A stretch of 53,985 nucleotides of DNA from Sphingomonas faeni (GTDB taxonomy: Bacteria; Pseudomonadota; Alphaproteobacteria; Sphingomonadales; Sphingomonadaceae). The notes under the pieces were generated by a model. It made no database searches and was not told the DNA's origin. It was given only the letters and a program-made list of their open reading frames with translations. How positions within the stretch are numbered: the first letter of the stretch is position 1; each line of letters starts with the position of its first letter. The translations under genes and the position numbers were made by a program. This document shows positions 41,121 through 50,874 of this stretch, piece by piece. Location: assembly GCF_003053745.1 (NCBI RefSeq), contig NZ_QAYE01000013.1, positions 1 through 53,985 on the forward strand, written 5' to 3'.

Positions 41121-42287
41121 TCAATCTGAACCAAACAAGTCGCGCGTAAAGACCTTTCCCATCACATCGTCGAGCTCGTCCGACATGCGATTTGCTATTA
41201 TAACGTCACAATTTTGTTTGAAAGCATCGAGGTCACAAATCACGCTGGAGCCGAAAAACTCTTTGTTCCCCATTGTCGGCTCGTAGATCACGACCTCGAT
41301 ACCCTTAGCCTTAACTCGTTTCATGATACCTTGAATCGAAGACTGGCGGAAATTGTCGGAACCCGCTTTCATTGCCAAACGAAAAACCCCGACCCTATTG
41401 GGCTTCCTTGCAATTATTTGGTCAGCCAGGAAGTCCTTACGTGTCCGATTGGCATCGACAATTGCGCGTATCAGGTTTTGAGGCACCTCGGAATAGTTTG
41501 CTAGCAGCTGCTTCGTATCCTTAGGTAGACAATAGCCACCATAGCCAAAGCTAGGATTGTTGTAGTGCCTGCCAATGCGCGGATCGAGGCCGATGCCGTC
41601 GATAATCTGGCGCGTGTCCATAGCTCCAGCGATCGCATAGCTGTCGAGTTCGTTGAAAAAAGCAACGCGCATGGCGAGATAGGTGTTGGCGAATAGTTTG
41701 ATTGCTTCCGCCTCGTTGGCATCGGTAAAGAGGATTTCAACATCCTTCTTCATCGCGCCATCCAAGAGCAGGTCGGCAAATATCCGTGCTCGTTCCGAAC
41801 GCTCGCCGACGATGATCCGGGAGGGGTGCAGGTTGTCGTAGAGGGCTTTGCCTTCGCGAAGAAATTCCGGACTGAAGATGACCTGATCGGTGCCAAAACG
41901 CTTTCGGACATCAATCACGAAACCGACTGGGACTGTGGATTTTATCACGATCGTCGCTTCGGGGTTAGCGGTGATCGTCGTTTGGATCACAGCCTCCACC
42001 GAGGACGTGTCGAACTTATTGGTGTCCGCGTCGTAGTTCGTCGGCGTGGCGACGATCACATAGTTGGCCTCGGCAAGTGCCCGCTGTGCATCGACCGTGG
42101 CGGTGAGGTTCAACCGTCTGGTGGCGAGAAAATCCTCCAATTCCGCGTCGACGATTGGCGACTTACGCGCGTTAAGCATCTCGACGCGCGCAGCCGTAAT
42201 GTCGACAGCGATCACTTCGTTGTGCTGCGCCAGAAGAACGGCGTTGGAGAGACCAACATAACCGAGACCAAAGACTGCGATCTTCAT
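41121..42287 (-). CDS. ugd: UDP-glucose 6-dehydrogenase
   Basis: A 388-aa enzyme from ATG 42287 (MKIAVFGLGYVGLSNAVLL); the longer frame upstream is not coding. The Rossmann motif is GLGYVGLS, with VATPTNYD, IVIKSTVPVGF, SPEFLREGKALYDNLHPSRIIVGE and the catalytic cysteine in GYGGYCLPKDTKQLLANY. It oxidises UDP-glucose to UDP-glucuronate with two NAD+. The length is that of the short Ugd class found in capsule loci. Together with the UDP-glucuronate epimerase at 49453 it predicts uronic acids in the polymer. Confidence 0.96.
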   Translation of the reverse strand: MKIAVFGLGYVGLSNAVLLAQHNEVIAVDITAARVEMLNARKSPIVDAELEDFLATRRLNLTATVDAQRALAEANYVIVATPTNYDADTNKFDTSSVEAVIQTTITANPEATIVIKSTVPVGFVIDVRKRFGTDQVIFSPEFLREGKALYDNLHPSRIIVGERSERARIFADLLLDGAMKKDVEILFTDANEAEAIKLFANTYLAMRVAFFNELDSYAIAGAMDTRQIIDGIGLDPRIGRHYNNPSFGYGGYCLPKDTKQLLANYSEVPQNLIRAIVDANRTRKDFLADQIIARKPNRVGVFRLAMKAGSDNFRQSSIQGIMKRVKAKGIEVVIYEPTMGNKEFFGSSVICDLDAFKQNCDVIIANRMSDELDDVMGKVFTRDLFGSD

Positions 42288-43304
42288 AGCGATCTGACCC
42301 ATTCTTGATCGTGGAAGGATGGCGGGAATGTATTTTGTCGTGTCCCCGATCTCTCGCTTATTCTCGTCATTTGGCCCCCGCCGCCTTGTAGCGTTGTCAT
42401 CTGCATTACCGTGAGGCCCGTCAACGCGTATATGCTGCATCTGCACAATGAAGCGCACGTTCATTCTTTCCAAGCGATGAAAACGGCAGGCCTGGAAGGG
42501 CTGGCATTTCACCTCAAAGTGACGGAAATTACATACTATAATGTCCTTTGTCGTATGTAGGAGACGGGGTTAGCACCCGTAATTCTCTATTACGTCGATC
42601 GTCCGGTAGCCAATCGTCCTCGAGGCCGACGGTCGGTCAGCCGCTGATAGGCACGTCGTCAAATCACTTTCCCCGGTGACGCGATTGAAACCGCGCTCAG
42701 TCGCACGAACCCCATCGTCGGAGCCGGTGTCGTGGAGATCATCGTTGGCGACGCCACGTTCCGCGGCGTCACGCTGTGTTAGTGCACCGCACGTTGCCCG
42801 GGGTGGCAGCGCACAACGCTGTCAAAGCGGTGTCCCAAGCCGGTTTGCTACTCGCGATCGCGCGGCATCTTGGTTGACGATCGGCTCTGTCGTCGCGGAT
42901 GGCAGCGCGCGGCGGTGGTGAGATGTTCGTGCTCGCGCTTGACGTCGACGAGGGCGAGGCCAGCCGGCTGTTCACGGTAGCCGAGACCGAAAGGATCTGG
43001 CCGGAGCTGACGACAATGCTGCCGGTCGAATTGCCGGCAATCGTCCCGTTCGAACATTGTGGGGCTGCGTTGGCTATAAACCTAGCGTCCTGACGCTCTC
43101 TATACGCGTCCGTCTCGACCGTTGCATCGTGACGCAGCCCATGCCTTGGCGCCCGGCCTTGTGCTACTCGCGATGCTGGGATGACCTGATGAACGCGGCC
43201 ATCCCCGTTTTCCGGGGTCTTCGCTGTTACAACCCGCAATGCGCCTACGCGTCGCATCTATGCGTGGGTAGCCGGTGAGTGCCACAGCGAAAGATCAAAT
43301 ATAG
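42288..43304. other. Long stretch without a convincing gene
   Basis: About 1 kb between ugd and the receptor terminator. Open frames exist on both strands (for example 42769-43257) but look like codon shadows with biased Arg/Ala/Ser composition. One short segment near 42720-42780 reads VVEIIVGDATFRGVTL before a stop, which could be transposase debris, but no match is firm. This stretch is best regarded as decayed DNA marking the border of the polysaccharide island. Confidence 0.45.
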
Positions 43305-43338
43305 CTGGGGTCCCGATCGAGATGGATCCGGACCCCAG
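43305..43338 (-). terminator. Hairpin downstream of the TonB-dependent receptor gene
   Basis: CTGGGGTCC (43305-43313) pairs with GGACCCCAG (43330-43338), a 9-bp GC-rich stem 19 bases beyond the receptor stop. On the minus strand a T-containing tract (CTATATTTGATC) follows. This is consistent with a rho-independent terminator, though the T-run is imperfect. Confidence 0.6.
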
Positions 43339-43357
43339 TATCGGGCACCCGCTGTTG

Positions 43358-46300
43358 TTACAGCCGCAGCGAGACGCCTGCGACGAGCTGCCGTCCGAGC
43401 AGATCATACCCCATCACGGTATTGCCGCGGAGCAGCCCGATCCGCGAACGACTGTCCGGAATGAGCGGCGGATCGCGGTCGAACACGTTGTTCGCGGCTA
43501 GCCGGAACGTCATCTGCTTGTTGATGTCGAAGCTGAGCGCGACGTCGATCCAATTGTATGAGCCGACGCCTGGATATTGATCGCGCAGTGCGCTTGCATC
43601 CTGCGCCGGGATGCCGGTGTCCGTAGGTGCATAGTTGTCGAGCGGCATCGCGCCGCGGTGACGCCAGTTGACCGACAGGCTGGTCGAGCGGTCAGGCGCG
43701 GTCCAGGTGGTGCGGAGCTGGTGCTTCCAACGCGGCATGCTTTCGCCGCACAGGTTGCCGAAATACCCCACGCAGTTCCGCGGTTCGATGGTCGGCGACG
43801 ACTGCGAACCGACGCGGGTCATCAGCGTGCCGTTGAAGCTCATGTCGAGCCGCCCGGCACCGCCAAGGCCAACGTTATACTGCCCCTGGAAATCCCAGCC
43901 GTGCGACTGCGACTTGTAGCCATTGGCCGAGCCGCGAGCCACCCAACCCGTCGCCGGGCTGGTCGCCGGCGAGCTCGACAGCGTGCCGGTGCCGGGGTTG
44001 CGGACGATGCCTCGGCAGAAATAATCGTTCCCGGTGGCCAGGCACTCGCCGATGATGTTCTGCGGCTGGAGGAAGTCGAGCTGGTCCTTCAGGTCGATCA
44101 GCCAACGGTCGATCGACACCGTCAGGCCGGGCAGGAAGCGCGGACGCAGCACGACACCGAACGTCTTGGTATAGGCGCTTTCCGGCTTCAGTTCGAATCC
44201 GCCTTCGCGCACCGTACACCGATCGTCGGGGCAGATGAGTGAGGCGCTGCCGTACAGATTGTCGGCAAGCCCGGTGTTGCGGCATTGCTGCAACGTTGCG
44301 GACGGCGCCAGGCGCCCGCCATTGGGGTTCGACGGATCGACCCGCGGTGCGCAAGGATCGGAATAGAATCCCTGGTTCCAGAAGATGTTGGCGGCACCCT
44401 GTGCGGTACTGACGCCCGGTGCGGCCTGCGACTTGTTGTAGGACGCGCGCAGCGTGATGTCGGGTATCGGCGCCCACAGGCCCTCGACCTTCCAGGTATC
44501 GAACTTGCCGTCGAGCCGGTTGTATTTCGACACGCGGTAGCCGGCATTGACCTGCAACAGCTCAGCGAACGGGCGGTGTTCGATCAGCGGCGCCTGGATT
44601 TCGGCGTTGGCCTCCAGGATGCTCTGCGTGAAACGCTGGTTCTCGCCGCCATTGTTCTGCTGGAAGATCTCGTTGACGATCGTCCGTTCCATTTCCTCGC
44701 GATATTCCGCCCCGAGGGCGATCGCGATGCCCTGTTCCGCGAGCGGCGAGGTGATGCCGTATTTGCCCAGATCACCGCTGACGGTGCCGACGAACTGCAA
44801 CAGCCGCGGGATGCGCGTGCTGATCCCGCCGGTCGCGCCGCCATAGAGATACTGGTTGAGCGCGGCGTCCTGGTTGAACGGGGCGAACGCGTTGAACGGC
44901 ACGCAGGACGGATCGGTGCCGTTGACGACCGCGCGACAGGTCGGCGTGCCGTTGACGCGGACGACGTCGAGCGAGCGGTTGATGTTGTCGTAGCGCGCGA
45001 ACGGCACGTCGATGGTGTCGAGCCGCGCGCGCGAGATCATGCCCGCGACATCGTAGGACCACACGTTGTTCAGCCCGCGCCCGCGAAGCCCCGCGACGAT
45101 GCGATACCCCTCGTTGGTGAAGCGCTGTTGGACCAGCGGCAGTCCGTCGAAGCGATAGCGTACGTCGATCGGCGCATATTGCCCGGCGACGCCGGCATTG
45201 GCGCCGCACAGATCCTGTGCCTGCGCGCCCGACAGGAACGCGTTGTCGCAATTCACCCGGAACGGATCGGTGCCGTACGCGCCGAAGTTGAAGGTGCGGT
45301 TGAGCTGTGTATTGTAGGATTTGTCGCGGTAGAACAGCCCGTTGCCGTAAAGCTCGATGTCGTCGCTGATCTTCGCGGTCAGGAAACCGCCAACGTTGAT
45401 GCGGTTGAACGCGCGCTGCACCGCCCAATTGTCATAAGGGTTGGCCGACGTCCCCGGTGGTCCGCTGTTGATCGGGATGAAGGTACCATTGCCATTGGGA
45501 TTGTTGACCAGGATCTGCCCGGCGCGCGGCCCCGACTGCGGGATGATCGTGCCCGCTGGCGTGAAGCTCGCGCGCGAACAGCCCAGCGGCGAGGTGTTGG
45601 TCGGCTGGACCGCCTCGCAGACAGAATAGGACCGATCGACCAACTCGACCGGATTGGACTGGCGATAATTGACGAATCCGGTGATATTCACCCGGTCGTT
45701 GAACAGGTTGGTGCCTGCCGCGAGGCTGACGTCGGAGCGTCCGCCATCGTTGGTCAGTCCGCGCTTGGCGTTGAACCCGGCGCGACCCGCTGCGTCGGTG
45801 ACGGCATTGCTGTCATTGTCGTGATTGAAGAAGCTGTAGTTCGCGTCAACCCGGATGCCCTCGAAGTTCTTCTTCAGGACGAAATTGACGACGCCCGACA
45901 CCGCGTCCGAGCCGTAGACGGACGAGGCACCACCGGTCAGCACGTCGATCCGCTCGACCAGCGCGTTGGGAATGATGCCGACGTCGACCGTGTTGGCAAG
46001 TCCGACCCGTAGGCCGTCGATCAGCGTCAGCGTCCGCTCATACCCTAAGCTGCGGAGCTTGATCCGCTGGCGACCTTCGGAATCGCTGAAATTCTGTTCC
46101 GAGTTCACCTGGACCTGCGGCAGGCGGTTCAGCACCTCCTCGATCGTCGTCGCGCCTTGCGCTGCGATTTCTGCGGCGGTCGTGGTTACGATCGGCGCGG
46201 CGGACCGGTTGTTCGGGCGCGTGATGCGCGTGCCGGTCACGACGATGTCCGACCCTTCGCGCTCTCCGGTGCGTGCCGTGTCTGCAGCCAGCTTGGCGGA

Positions 46301-46462
46301 GGCGACGGGATCACCAATTGCGGTCTGGCCGTCCTGCGTGACGTCGCTCACGCCCGTATTCGACGTTCCCGTATCCGACGACTGAGCCTTGGCCTGAGCC
46401 GGCAACGCGACCAACGCGGCCACGCAACATGTCGTGGTCATCAACCCCTTGAACAACACCAT
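43358..46462 (-). CDS. TonB-dependent outer-membrane receptor
   Basis: A 1034-aa receptor. A signal peptide (MVLFKGLMTTTCCVAALVAL, cleavage near AKAQS) is followed by a TonB-box-like segment GSDIVVTGTRITRPNNRSAAPI. The plug domain is next (TIEEVLNRLPQVQVNSEQNFSDSEGRQRIKLRSLGYERTLTLIDGLRVG, VERIDVLTGGASSVYGSDAVSGVVNFVLKKNFEG). The remaining 800 residues form a 22-strand beta barrel. A GGGGGTGATC ribosome-binding sequence precedes the ATG. The ligand is unknown. Receptors of this 'GA[ST]SVYGSDAVSGVVNF' type in sphingomonads often import glycans or complex organics. The C-terminus ends LRL rather than the common aromatic residue. Confidence 0.95.
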   Translation of the reverse strand: MVLFKGLMTTTCCVAALVALPAQAKAQSSDTGTSNTGVSDVTQDGQTAIGDPVASAKLAADTARTGEREGSDIVVTGTRITRPNNRSAAPIVTTTAAEIAAQGATTIEEVLNRLPQVQVNSEQNFSDSEGRQRIKLRSLGYERTLTLIDGLRVGLANTVDVGIIPNALVERIDVLTGGASSVYGSDAVSGVVNFVLKKNFEGIRVDANYSFFNHDNDSNAVTDAAGRAGFNAKRGLTNDGGRSDVSLAAGTNLFNDRVNITGFVNYRQSNPVELVDRSYSVCEAVQPTNTSPLGCSRASFTPAGTIIPQSGPRAGQILVNNPNGNGTFIPINSGPPGTSANPYDNWAVQRAFNRINVGGFLTAKISDDIELYGNGLFYRDKSYNTQLNRTFNFGAYGTDPFRVNCDNAFLSGAQAQDLCGANAGVAGQYAPIDVRYRFDGLPLVQQRFTNEGYRIVAGLRGRGLNNVWSYDVAGMISRARLDTIDVPFARYDNINRSLDVVRVNGTPTCRAVVNGTDPSCVPFNAFAPFNQDAALNQYLYGGATGGISTRIPRLLQFVGTVSGDLGKYGITSPLAEQGIAIALGAEYREEMERTIVNEIFQQNNGGENQRFTQSILEANAEIQAPLIEHRPFAELLQVNAGYRVSKYNRLDGKFDTWKVEGLWAPIPDITLRASYNKSQAAPGVSTAQGAANIFWNQGFYSDPCAPRVDPSNPNGGRLAPSATLQQCRNTGLADNLYGSASLICPDDRCTVREGGFELKPESAYTKTFGVVLRPRFLPGLTVSIDRWLIDLKDQLDFLQPQNIIGECLATGNDYFCRGIVRNPGTGTLSSSPATSPATGWVARGSANGYKSQSHGWDFQGQYNVGLGGAGRLDMSFNGTLMTRVGSQSSPTIEPRNCVGYFGNLCGESMPRWKHQLRTTWTAPDRSTSLSVNWRHRGAMPLDNYAPTDTGIPAQDASALRDQYPGVGSYNWIDVALSFDINKQMTFRLAANNVFDRDPPLIPDSRSRIGLLRGNTVMGYDLLGRQLVAGVSLRL

Positions 46463-47044
46463 TCGATCACCCCCTGTGCTGCCGATCGGGTCGCATGGAT
46501 GATGCCGCGCGATATCGAATGCTGCCGACCCTGTTCGGAAGCAATCGGTGAACGCTATGCCGCTCGTTCATCGGGATCTTTTGCCCCGTGACCTTGTCGA
46601 CACTGTTCGGCAGTACCATCCGGACCCTCGGACAGGCACATGCTGTCACGTCCGCAATATCAAAACAATACCAATATCTCGAAAATTAACAGGTGGTATG
46701 GCGCTTTGCATTTTGCTTGTTGCAATAGGTAGCAATGACTGCACTTTATTCCGGACGTACTGTTTTAAATGGCAGTCCGTCCAAACCGTAAGCGACCTAG
46801 TCGTGTCGTTGCTGCAACTCGCTGCCATTACTGAATTTTGTAGCAGTGAAGCCGAGGGGAGGCGGGTGCAACGTCAGCAGCGGTGCCACACTCCGCCAAT
46901 CATCATCGGCTCAAGTCGCCGTAGCTGGTCCACATCGCCGATCCGGTCGGAATAGCCCGTCATCGCCATCGGGGTACCAACGCCTGATCGTCGATCGCAC
47001 GTCCCAGGCTGCAGCACGGCCTGGGACATGGGTTTGGATCGTAG
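46463..47044. other. Intergenic stretch between receptor and dehydrogenase genes
   Basis: No gene is supported. The first part, AT-rich between about 46650 and 46850, is the upstream region of the receptor gene and is long enough to hold its promoter and regulator sites. No clear consensus element was identified. Confidence 0.45.
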
Positions 47045-47060
47045 GGCGGGTTCACCCGCC
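47045..47060 (-). terminator. Hairpin downstream of the dehydrogenase gene
   Basis: GGCGGG (47045-47050) and CCCGCC (47055-47060) form a 6-bp stem with loop TTCA, 23 bases past the stop at 47083. No T-run follows, so it is only a weak terminator candidate. Confidence 0.35.
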
Positions 47061-47082
47061 TGATACAGGGTGCCTGCGATGA

Positions 47083-47952
47083 TTACCGGGTCGGCACAGG
47101 TTCCGCGCCCGAATAATCGTAGAAGCCGCGTTTTGTCTTCCGCCCGAACCACCCGGCCTCGACATACTTCACCAGTACCGGCGCCGGCCGGAACTTGGGA
47201 TCGCCCGTTCCCTCGAACAACACGCGCGTGATCTCAAGGCATGTGTCGAGCCCGATAAAGTCTGCCAGCGTCAGCGGCCCCATCGGATGGTTCAGCCCGA
47301 GCTGGCACGCCAGATCGATGTCACGTACGCTAGCCACACCTTCGCCCAGCGCGAAGCACGCCTCGTTGATCATCGGCATCAGCACGCGGTTGACGATGAA
47401 TCCCGGCGCATCGTTCGCATGCACCACCTGCTTGCCGAGCTTCTCCGCAAACGCCTCGACAGCCGTTACCGTGGCATCCGATGTCGCGAGACCCCGGATC
47501 AGCTCGATCGGCCGCATCACAGGGACCGGATTGAAGAAATGCACGCCCATGAACCGCGCCGGATCGGGGGCAGCCTGCGCCAGCCGGGTGATCGGGATCG
47601 ACGACGTGTTCGACGCCAGGATTGCGTCCCCTCCCAGTACCTTGCCGACCTCGGCAAAGATCGCGCGCTTGACGCCCTCGCGCTCGGTCGCCGCCTCGAC
47701 GACGATCGCACAGTCGCCCATGTCTGCCACGCTTGCGATCGGCTCGATCAGCGCAAGGGCTGCATCGCGAACGTCGCCTGCAATCTTTTCCTTCTCCACC
47801 AGCCGTGCGAGCGCCTTGGCGATCCCCGCCTTGCCTTTGCTCGCAGCGTCCAGCGACACGTCCGCCAACAGCACGCGGTACCCCGCCTGCGCCGATACCT
47901 GCGCGATCCCTGCGCCCATCTGCCCTGCACCAATCACGCCGATCGTCTGCAC
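47083..47952 (-). CDS. hbd: 3-hydroxybutyryl-CoA dehydrogenase
   Basis: A 289-aa enzyme from a GTG start with GGAG six bases upstream. It has the NAD-binding motif GVIGAGQMGAGIAQVSAQAGY, the conserved ASNTSSIPITRLAQ segment, the catalytic His in MGVHFFNPVPVMRPIELIRG, and the family signature HANDAPGFIVNRVLMPMINEA. It oxidises (S)-3-hydroxybutyryl-CoA to acetoacetyl-CoA in butanoate/fatty-acid metabolism or polyhydroxybutyrate turnover. The length is that of stand-alone Hbd/PaaH proteins. It has no metabolic partner nearby. Confidence 0.93.
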   Translation of the reverse strand: MQTIGVIGAGQMGAGIAQVSAQAGYRVLLADVSLDAASKGKAGIAKALARLVEKEKIAGDVRDAALALIEPIASVADMGDCAIVVEAATEREGVKRAIFAEVGKVLGGDAILASNTSSIPITRLAQAAPDPARFMGVHFFNPVPVMRPIELIRGLATSDATVTAVEAFAEKLGKQVVHANDAPGFIVNRVLMPMINEACFALGEGVASVRDIDLACQLGLNHPMGPLTLADFIGLDTCLEITRVLFEGTGDPKFRPAPVLVKYVEAGWFGRKTKRGFYDYSGAEPVPTR

Positions 47953-48022
47953 ATCACTCTCCTGATTTGTTGCCTCTCCCTAGCCGCTTTTCCCCGCGCT
48001 GCCAGACCGCTAGGCTGCAACT

Positions 48023-49162
48023 ATGCTGTGCAAACCGATCTTTTCCGCCCTCGCGCCCTTCGCCATGCTACCGCTCGCAGCCTGTTCGCCAAGCCAGCCC
48101 GCACCTCAGCCCCGGGCTAAGACGGTACCAAAACCTGAGCCAGCGGTCGTCGTCTCGGCAACGTCCCAGTCAAAGCCCGCGACCGACTCTCATACGCGTC
48201 CAAAACCAGGCGAGCTGAAAACGTTCACTGACTGGACCGTCGGCTGCGACAACACGCGGCTCTGTACGCTTGGCTCGCTTCTTCCCGAGATGGGCGGTGA
48301 AGACATGATTACACTCAACCTGTCGCGCGAGCCCGGCCCCGTGACAGCTCGTGGCGGCAAGATTTCGTTGGCGCTGGAAACCAGCAACGACGTTGAGGCC
48401 ACCAAGCGCCCGCCCGCCAGTTTTGCGGTCGACGGCAAGCGTATAGCCCTGCACGACGCCGCTACGCTCGCTGCAGCCATCGCCAATGCCCAGTCGCTGA
48501 AAATCCTCGATGCGAAGGGTGGCACGCTGGCCACCCTCTCGCTGAAAGGCGCAGCCGCTGCGCTCCGCTACATTGATGCGCAACAAGGCCGCGCCGGCAG
48601 CATTGACGCGATCGTCGCTAAGGGCCCCGCGCCCTCGAGCGCGCCCATACCGTCGCTGCCGATCATCACCGCGATCGCTCCCTCCGGCACCCCCGCAAAG
48701 CTCAGTGGTGCCCAAGTCGCAACGATGCGCAAACGCGCTACCTGCGGTCTCGACAGCTTCTCTCACGGCGCTGATGAGTCGATCACCACTCCCGAAACGT
48801 ACGCCCTCGGCGGTGGCAAGTCGCTGGTCATCCTTCCTTGCTCGACCGGCGCTTACAATCTGATTAGCGCGCTCTTCATCGTCGACGGCACCAAGATCAC
48901 CCCCGCCCAACTCGACGCCCGTTCAGGCTTCGAAGCAACTGGTGCGGACACTGGCACCTCTGTGAAAAGCGTCATCAACGGCGAGTTCAAGGACGGCGTC
49001 CTCACAAGCTATGCCAAGGGCCGCGGCCTGGGTGACTGCGGCTCGCGCCAGAGCTTCGTCTGGGACGCCACGCGCTTTCGCCTCTCCGAGCAAGCGGACA
49101 TGAGCGAATGCCGCGGTAACATCGACTACATTACCACCTGGCGTGCCAAGGTTATCCGTTAG
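48023..49162 (+). CDS. DUF1176-containing lipoprotein
   Basis: A 379-aa exported protein. The signal peptide MLCKPIFSALAPFAMLPLAAC ends in the lipobox LAAC, so it is probably lipidated. A Pro/Lys-rich linker (22-60) leads to the DUF1176 pattern: FTDWTVGCDNTRLCTLGSLLPEM, then ATCGLDSFSHGADESITTPETYALGGGKSLVILPCSTGAYNLISALFIV, and GRGLGDCGSRQSFVWDATRFRLSEQADMSECRGNIDYITTWRAKVI at the end. Several conserved cysteine pairs imply disulfides. The function of the family is unknown. A strong hairpin follows the stop. Confidence 0.88.
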   Translation: MLCKPIFSALAPFAMLPLAACSPSQPAPQPRAKTVPKPEPAVVVSATSQSKPATDSHTRPKPGELKTFTDWTVGCDNTRLCTLGSLLPEMGGEDMITLNLSREPGPVTARGGKISLALETSNDVEATKRPPASFAVDGKRIALHDAATLAAAIANAQSLKILDAKGGTLATLSLKGAAAALRYIDAQQGRAGSIDAIVAKGPAPSSAPIPSLPIITAIAPSGTPAKLSGAQVATMRKRATCGLDSFSHGADESITTPETYALGGGKSLVILPCSTGAYNLISALFIVDGTKITPAQLDARSGFEATGADTGTSVKSVINGEFKDGVLTSYAKGRGLGDCGSRQSFVWDATRFRLSEQADMSECRGNIDYITTWRAKVIR

Positions 49163-49186
49163 CCGCCCCCTTTTAAGAAGGGGCGG
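49163..49186 (+). terminator. Hairpin terminator after the DUF1176 gene
   Basis: CCGCCCC (49163-49169) pairs with GGGGCGG (49180-49186) around a loop that contains TTTTAAGA, beginning directly after the TAG. A seven-pair all-GC stem at a gene end supports a terminator, although no T-run follows. Confidence 0.5.
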
Positions 49187-49452
49187 GGTGGGGCGTCGGC
49201 AAACGGGTCCTGACAGCGTCGACAACAAACCCGGAAGTCGCACGGGATACCTCGCTCTTTGGCAGGCGAGTTTTTCGCGCTTTGGATTGGGGCAATTTTG
49301 ATCGAGACAATATACTGCAGCGCCTGAGCCTTGCCCCCACGCCTTGGCAAGGCAGGTTGACCAAACGGTTCTTTTGCTTGGGATGCTGTCGATGCGCCTT
49401 GCCGGGCAACACGGTCCTTCCGTAAGGCCCGGGTGATACAGGGAGACACCTT

Positions 49453-50460
49453 ATGCGCGTTCTCGTTACCGGCGCGGCCGGGTTCATTGGCTTCCATGTC
49501 AGTCGTCACCTGCTTGCCCGCGGCGACACGGTTCTCGGTATCGACAGCCTCAACGACTATTACGACGTCACACTCAAGCACGCGCGGCTGGCCGAGCTCG
49601 CCAAGGATGGTGCCAATTCGAACGGGCGCTTCACCTTCAAGCAGGTGGATTTCTCCGATCACGTCGCGCTCGACGCCGCGCTTGAGGCGGAGCAGTTCGA
49701 CCGCATCGTCCATCTCGGCGCACAGGCCGGCGTCCGCTATTCGATCGAGAATCCGCGCGCCTATCTCCAGGCCAATCTCGCCGGTCACCTCAACATGATC
49801 GAGATCGGACGCCACCGTCGGGTCGAGCATCTCGTCTACGCGTCGTCGTCCTCGGTCTATGGCGGCAACGACACGTTGCCGTTCCGTGTCGAGGACCGTG
49901 TCGACCAGCCCCTGTCGCTCTACGCCGCCACCAAGAAGGCGGACGAGCTGATGAGCGAGACCTACGCGCATCTCTACCGCCTGCCGCAGACCGGCTTGCG
50001 GTTCTTCACTGTCTATGGCCCCTGGGGGCGGCCTGACATGGCGATGTGGCTGTTCACCAAAGCCATTCTGGATGGCCAGCCGATCAAGGTGTTCGGCGAG
50101 GGCCGGATGCGGCGCGACTTTACCTATATCGACGACATCGTTGCCGGCGTCATTGCGTGCCTCGACAATCCGCCCATCGACGACGGCAGGATCAAGGCGG
50201 GCGGCAGCGTTAGCCCGCACCGGATCTACAATATAGGCAACAGCCGCTCGGAGGATCTTGGCGAGATGATCGCGCTGATCGAACAGGCGTGCGGCCGCCC
50301 CGCCGAACGCCGCCTGCTACCGATGCAGCCGGGTGACGTGCGCGATACGTTTGCAGACATCGACGCGATCCAGCGTGATCTGGGTTTCGCGCCACGAACA
50401 ACTATCGCAGATGGTGTTCCGCGTTTTGTACAATGGTATAAGGACTACCATAGTAAGTAA
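49453..50460 (+). CDS. UDP-glucuronate 4-epimerase (NAD-dependent SDR)
   Basis: A 335-aa SDR enzyme: MRVLVTGAAGFIGFHVSRHLLARGDTVLGIDSLNDYYDVTLKHARLAEL, the N-terminus typical of LpsL/CapI UDP-glucuronate epimerases. The catalytic motif is YASSSSVYGGN with YAATKKADELMSETYAHLY, then TGLRFFTVYGPWGRPDMAMWLFTKAILDGQPIKVFGEGRMRRDFTYIDDIV. It converts UDP-glucuronate to UDP-galacturonate, and so extends the Ugd branch. GGGAGACACC precedes the ATG. It lies about 7 kb from the rest of the sugar locus but probably serves it. Confidence 0.92.
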   Translation: MRVLVTGAAGFIGFHVSRHLLARGDTVLGIDSLNDYYDVTLKHARLAELAKDGANSNGRFTFKQVDFSDHVALDAALEAEQFDRIVHLGAQAGVRYSIENPRAYLQANLAGHLNMIEIGRHRRVEHLVYASSSSVYGGNDTLPFRVEDRVDQPLSLYAATKKADELMSETYAHLYRLPQTGLRFFTVYGPWGRPDMAMWLFTKAILDGQPIKVFGEGRMRRDFTYIDDIVAGVIACLDNPPIDDGRIKAGGSVSPHRIYNIGNSRSEDLGEMIALIEQACGRPAERRLLPMQPGDVRDTFADIDAIQRDLGFAPRTTIADGVPRFVQWYKDYHSK

Positions 50461-50874
50461 TTTGGAAAAATCGCTGGTAATATATTATGGGTAATTACCT
50501 TGCTGTGCAGGACTGTAGTAGAGCTTGGTTAATCTTGCTGATTTGACGCCTACCCTTGCGGACTCGGCGGTGAGACCGAGACCATCATCGAGGGTGGTTC
50601 AACTCCAAAGCCGGGGAACAACTGGTTCAACCCGACGGAGGTCTGGCCCAGGTGTTAGGGCCATGTTGTGCAGGAAGCGGACCGGGGTAGGGCGCAGCCT
50701 CAACGCCATGACCTGCGGCGTAACCGCAGGTGCCGCGCCCTGACCTATTACGAACGTGCGCAATCTGGCTCTCGCGCAATAGAAGGCGCTCGCGGCGAAG
50801 CCGGAGAACCATGGCTGATCCCGCTCACCGAATTTTGCGATGGACACTAAAGTCCGTCAACGAGGGGGGGGGGG
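50461..50874. other. Gene-free stretch rich in stem-loops, ending in an 11-G run
   Basis: No frame has coding character. Several self-complementary elements are seen, including a perfect 8-bp stem, ACCTGCGG (50711-50718) with CCGCAGGT (50724-50731) around CGTAA, and CTCGG/CCGAG near 50564-50581. It ends with eleven consecutive G (50864-50874). It may be a structured RNA or a relic of a group II intron-like element, but no conserved intron boundary or domain V could be recognised. Confidence 0.35.

Noticed and set aside
42769..43257. 162-aa minus-strand frame
   Set aside because: Unusual Ser/Arg/Ala-rich composition, no start context, no family pattern, and equally long frames on the other strand. 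Treated as decayed DNA.
44285..46012. 575-aa open frame on the plus strand
   Set aside because: Opposite the TonB-dependent receptor. Its composition (Arg, Asp, Val, Ala) mirrors the complement of the receptor codons, and no motif is present.
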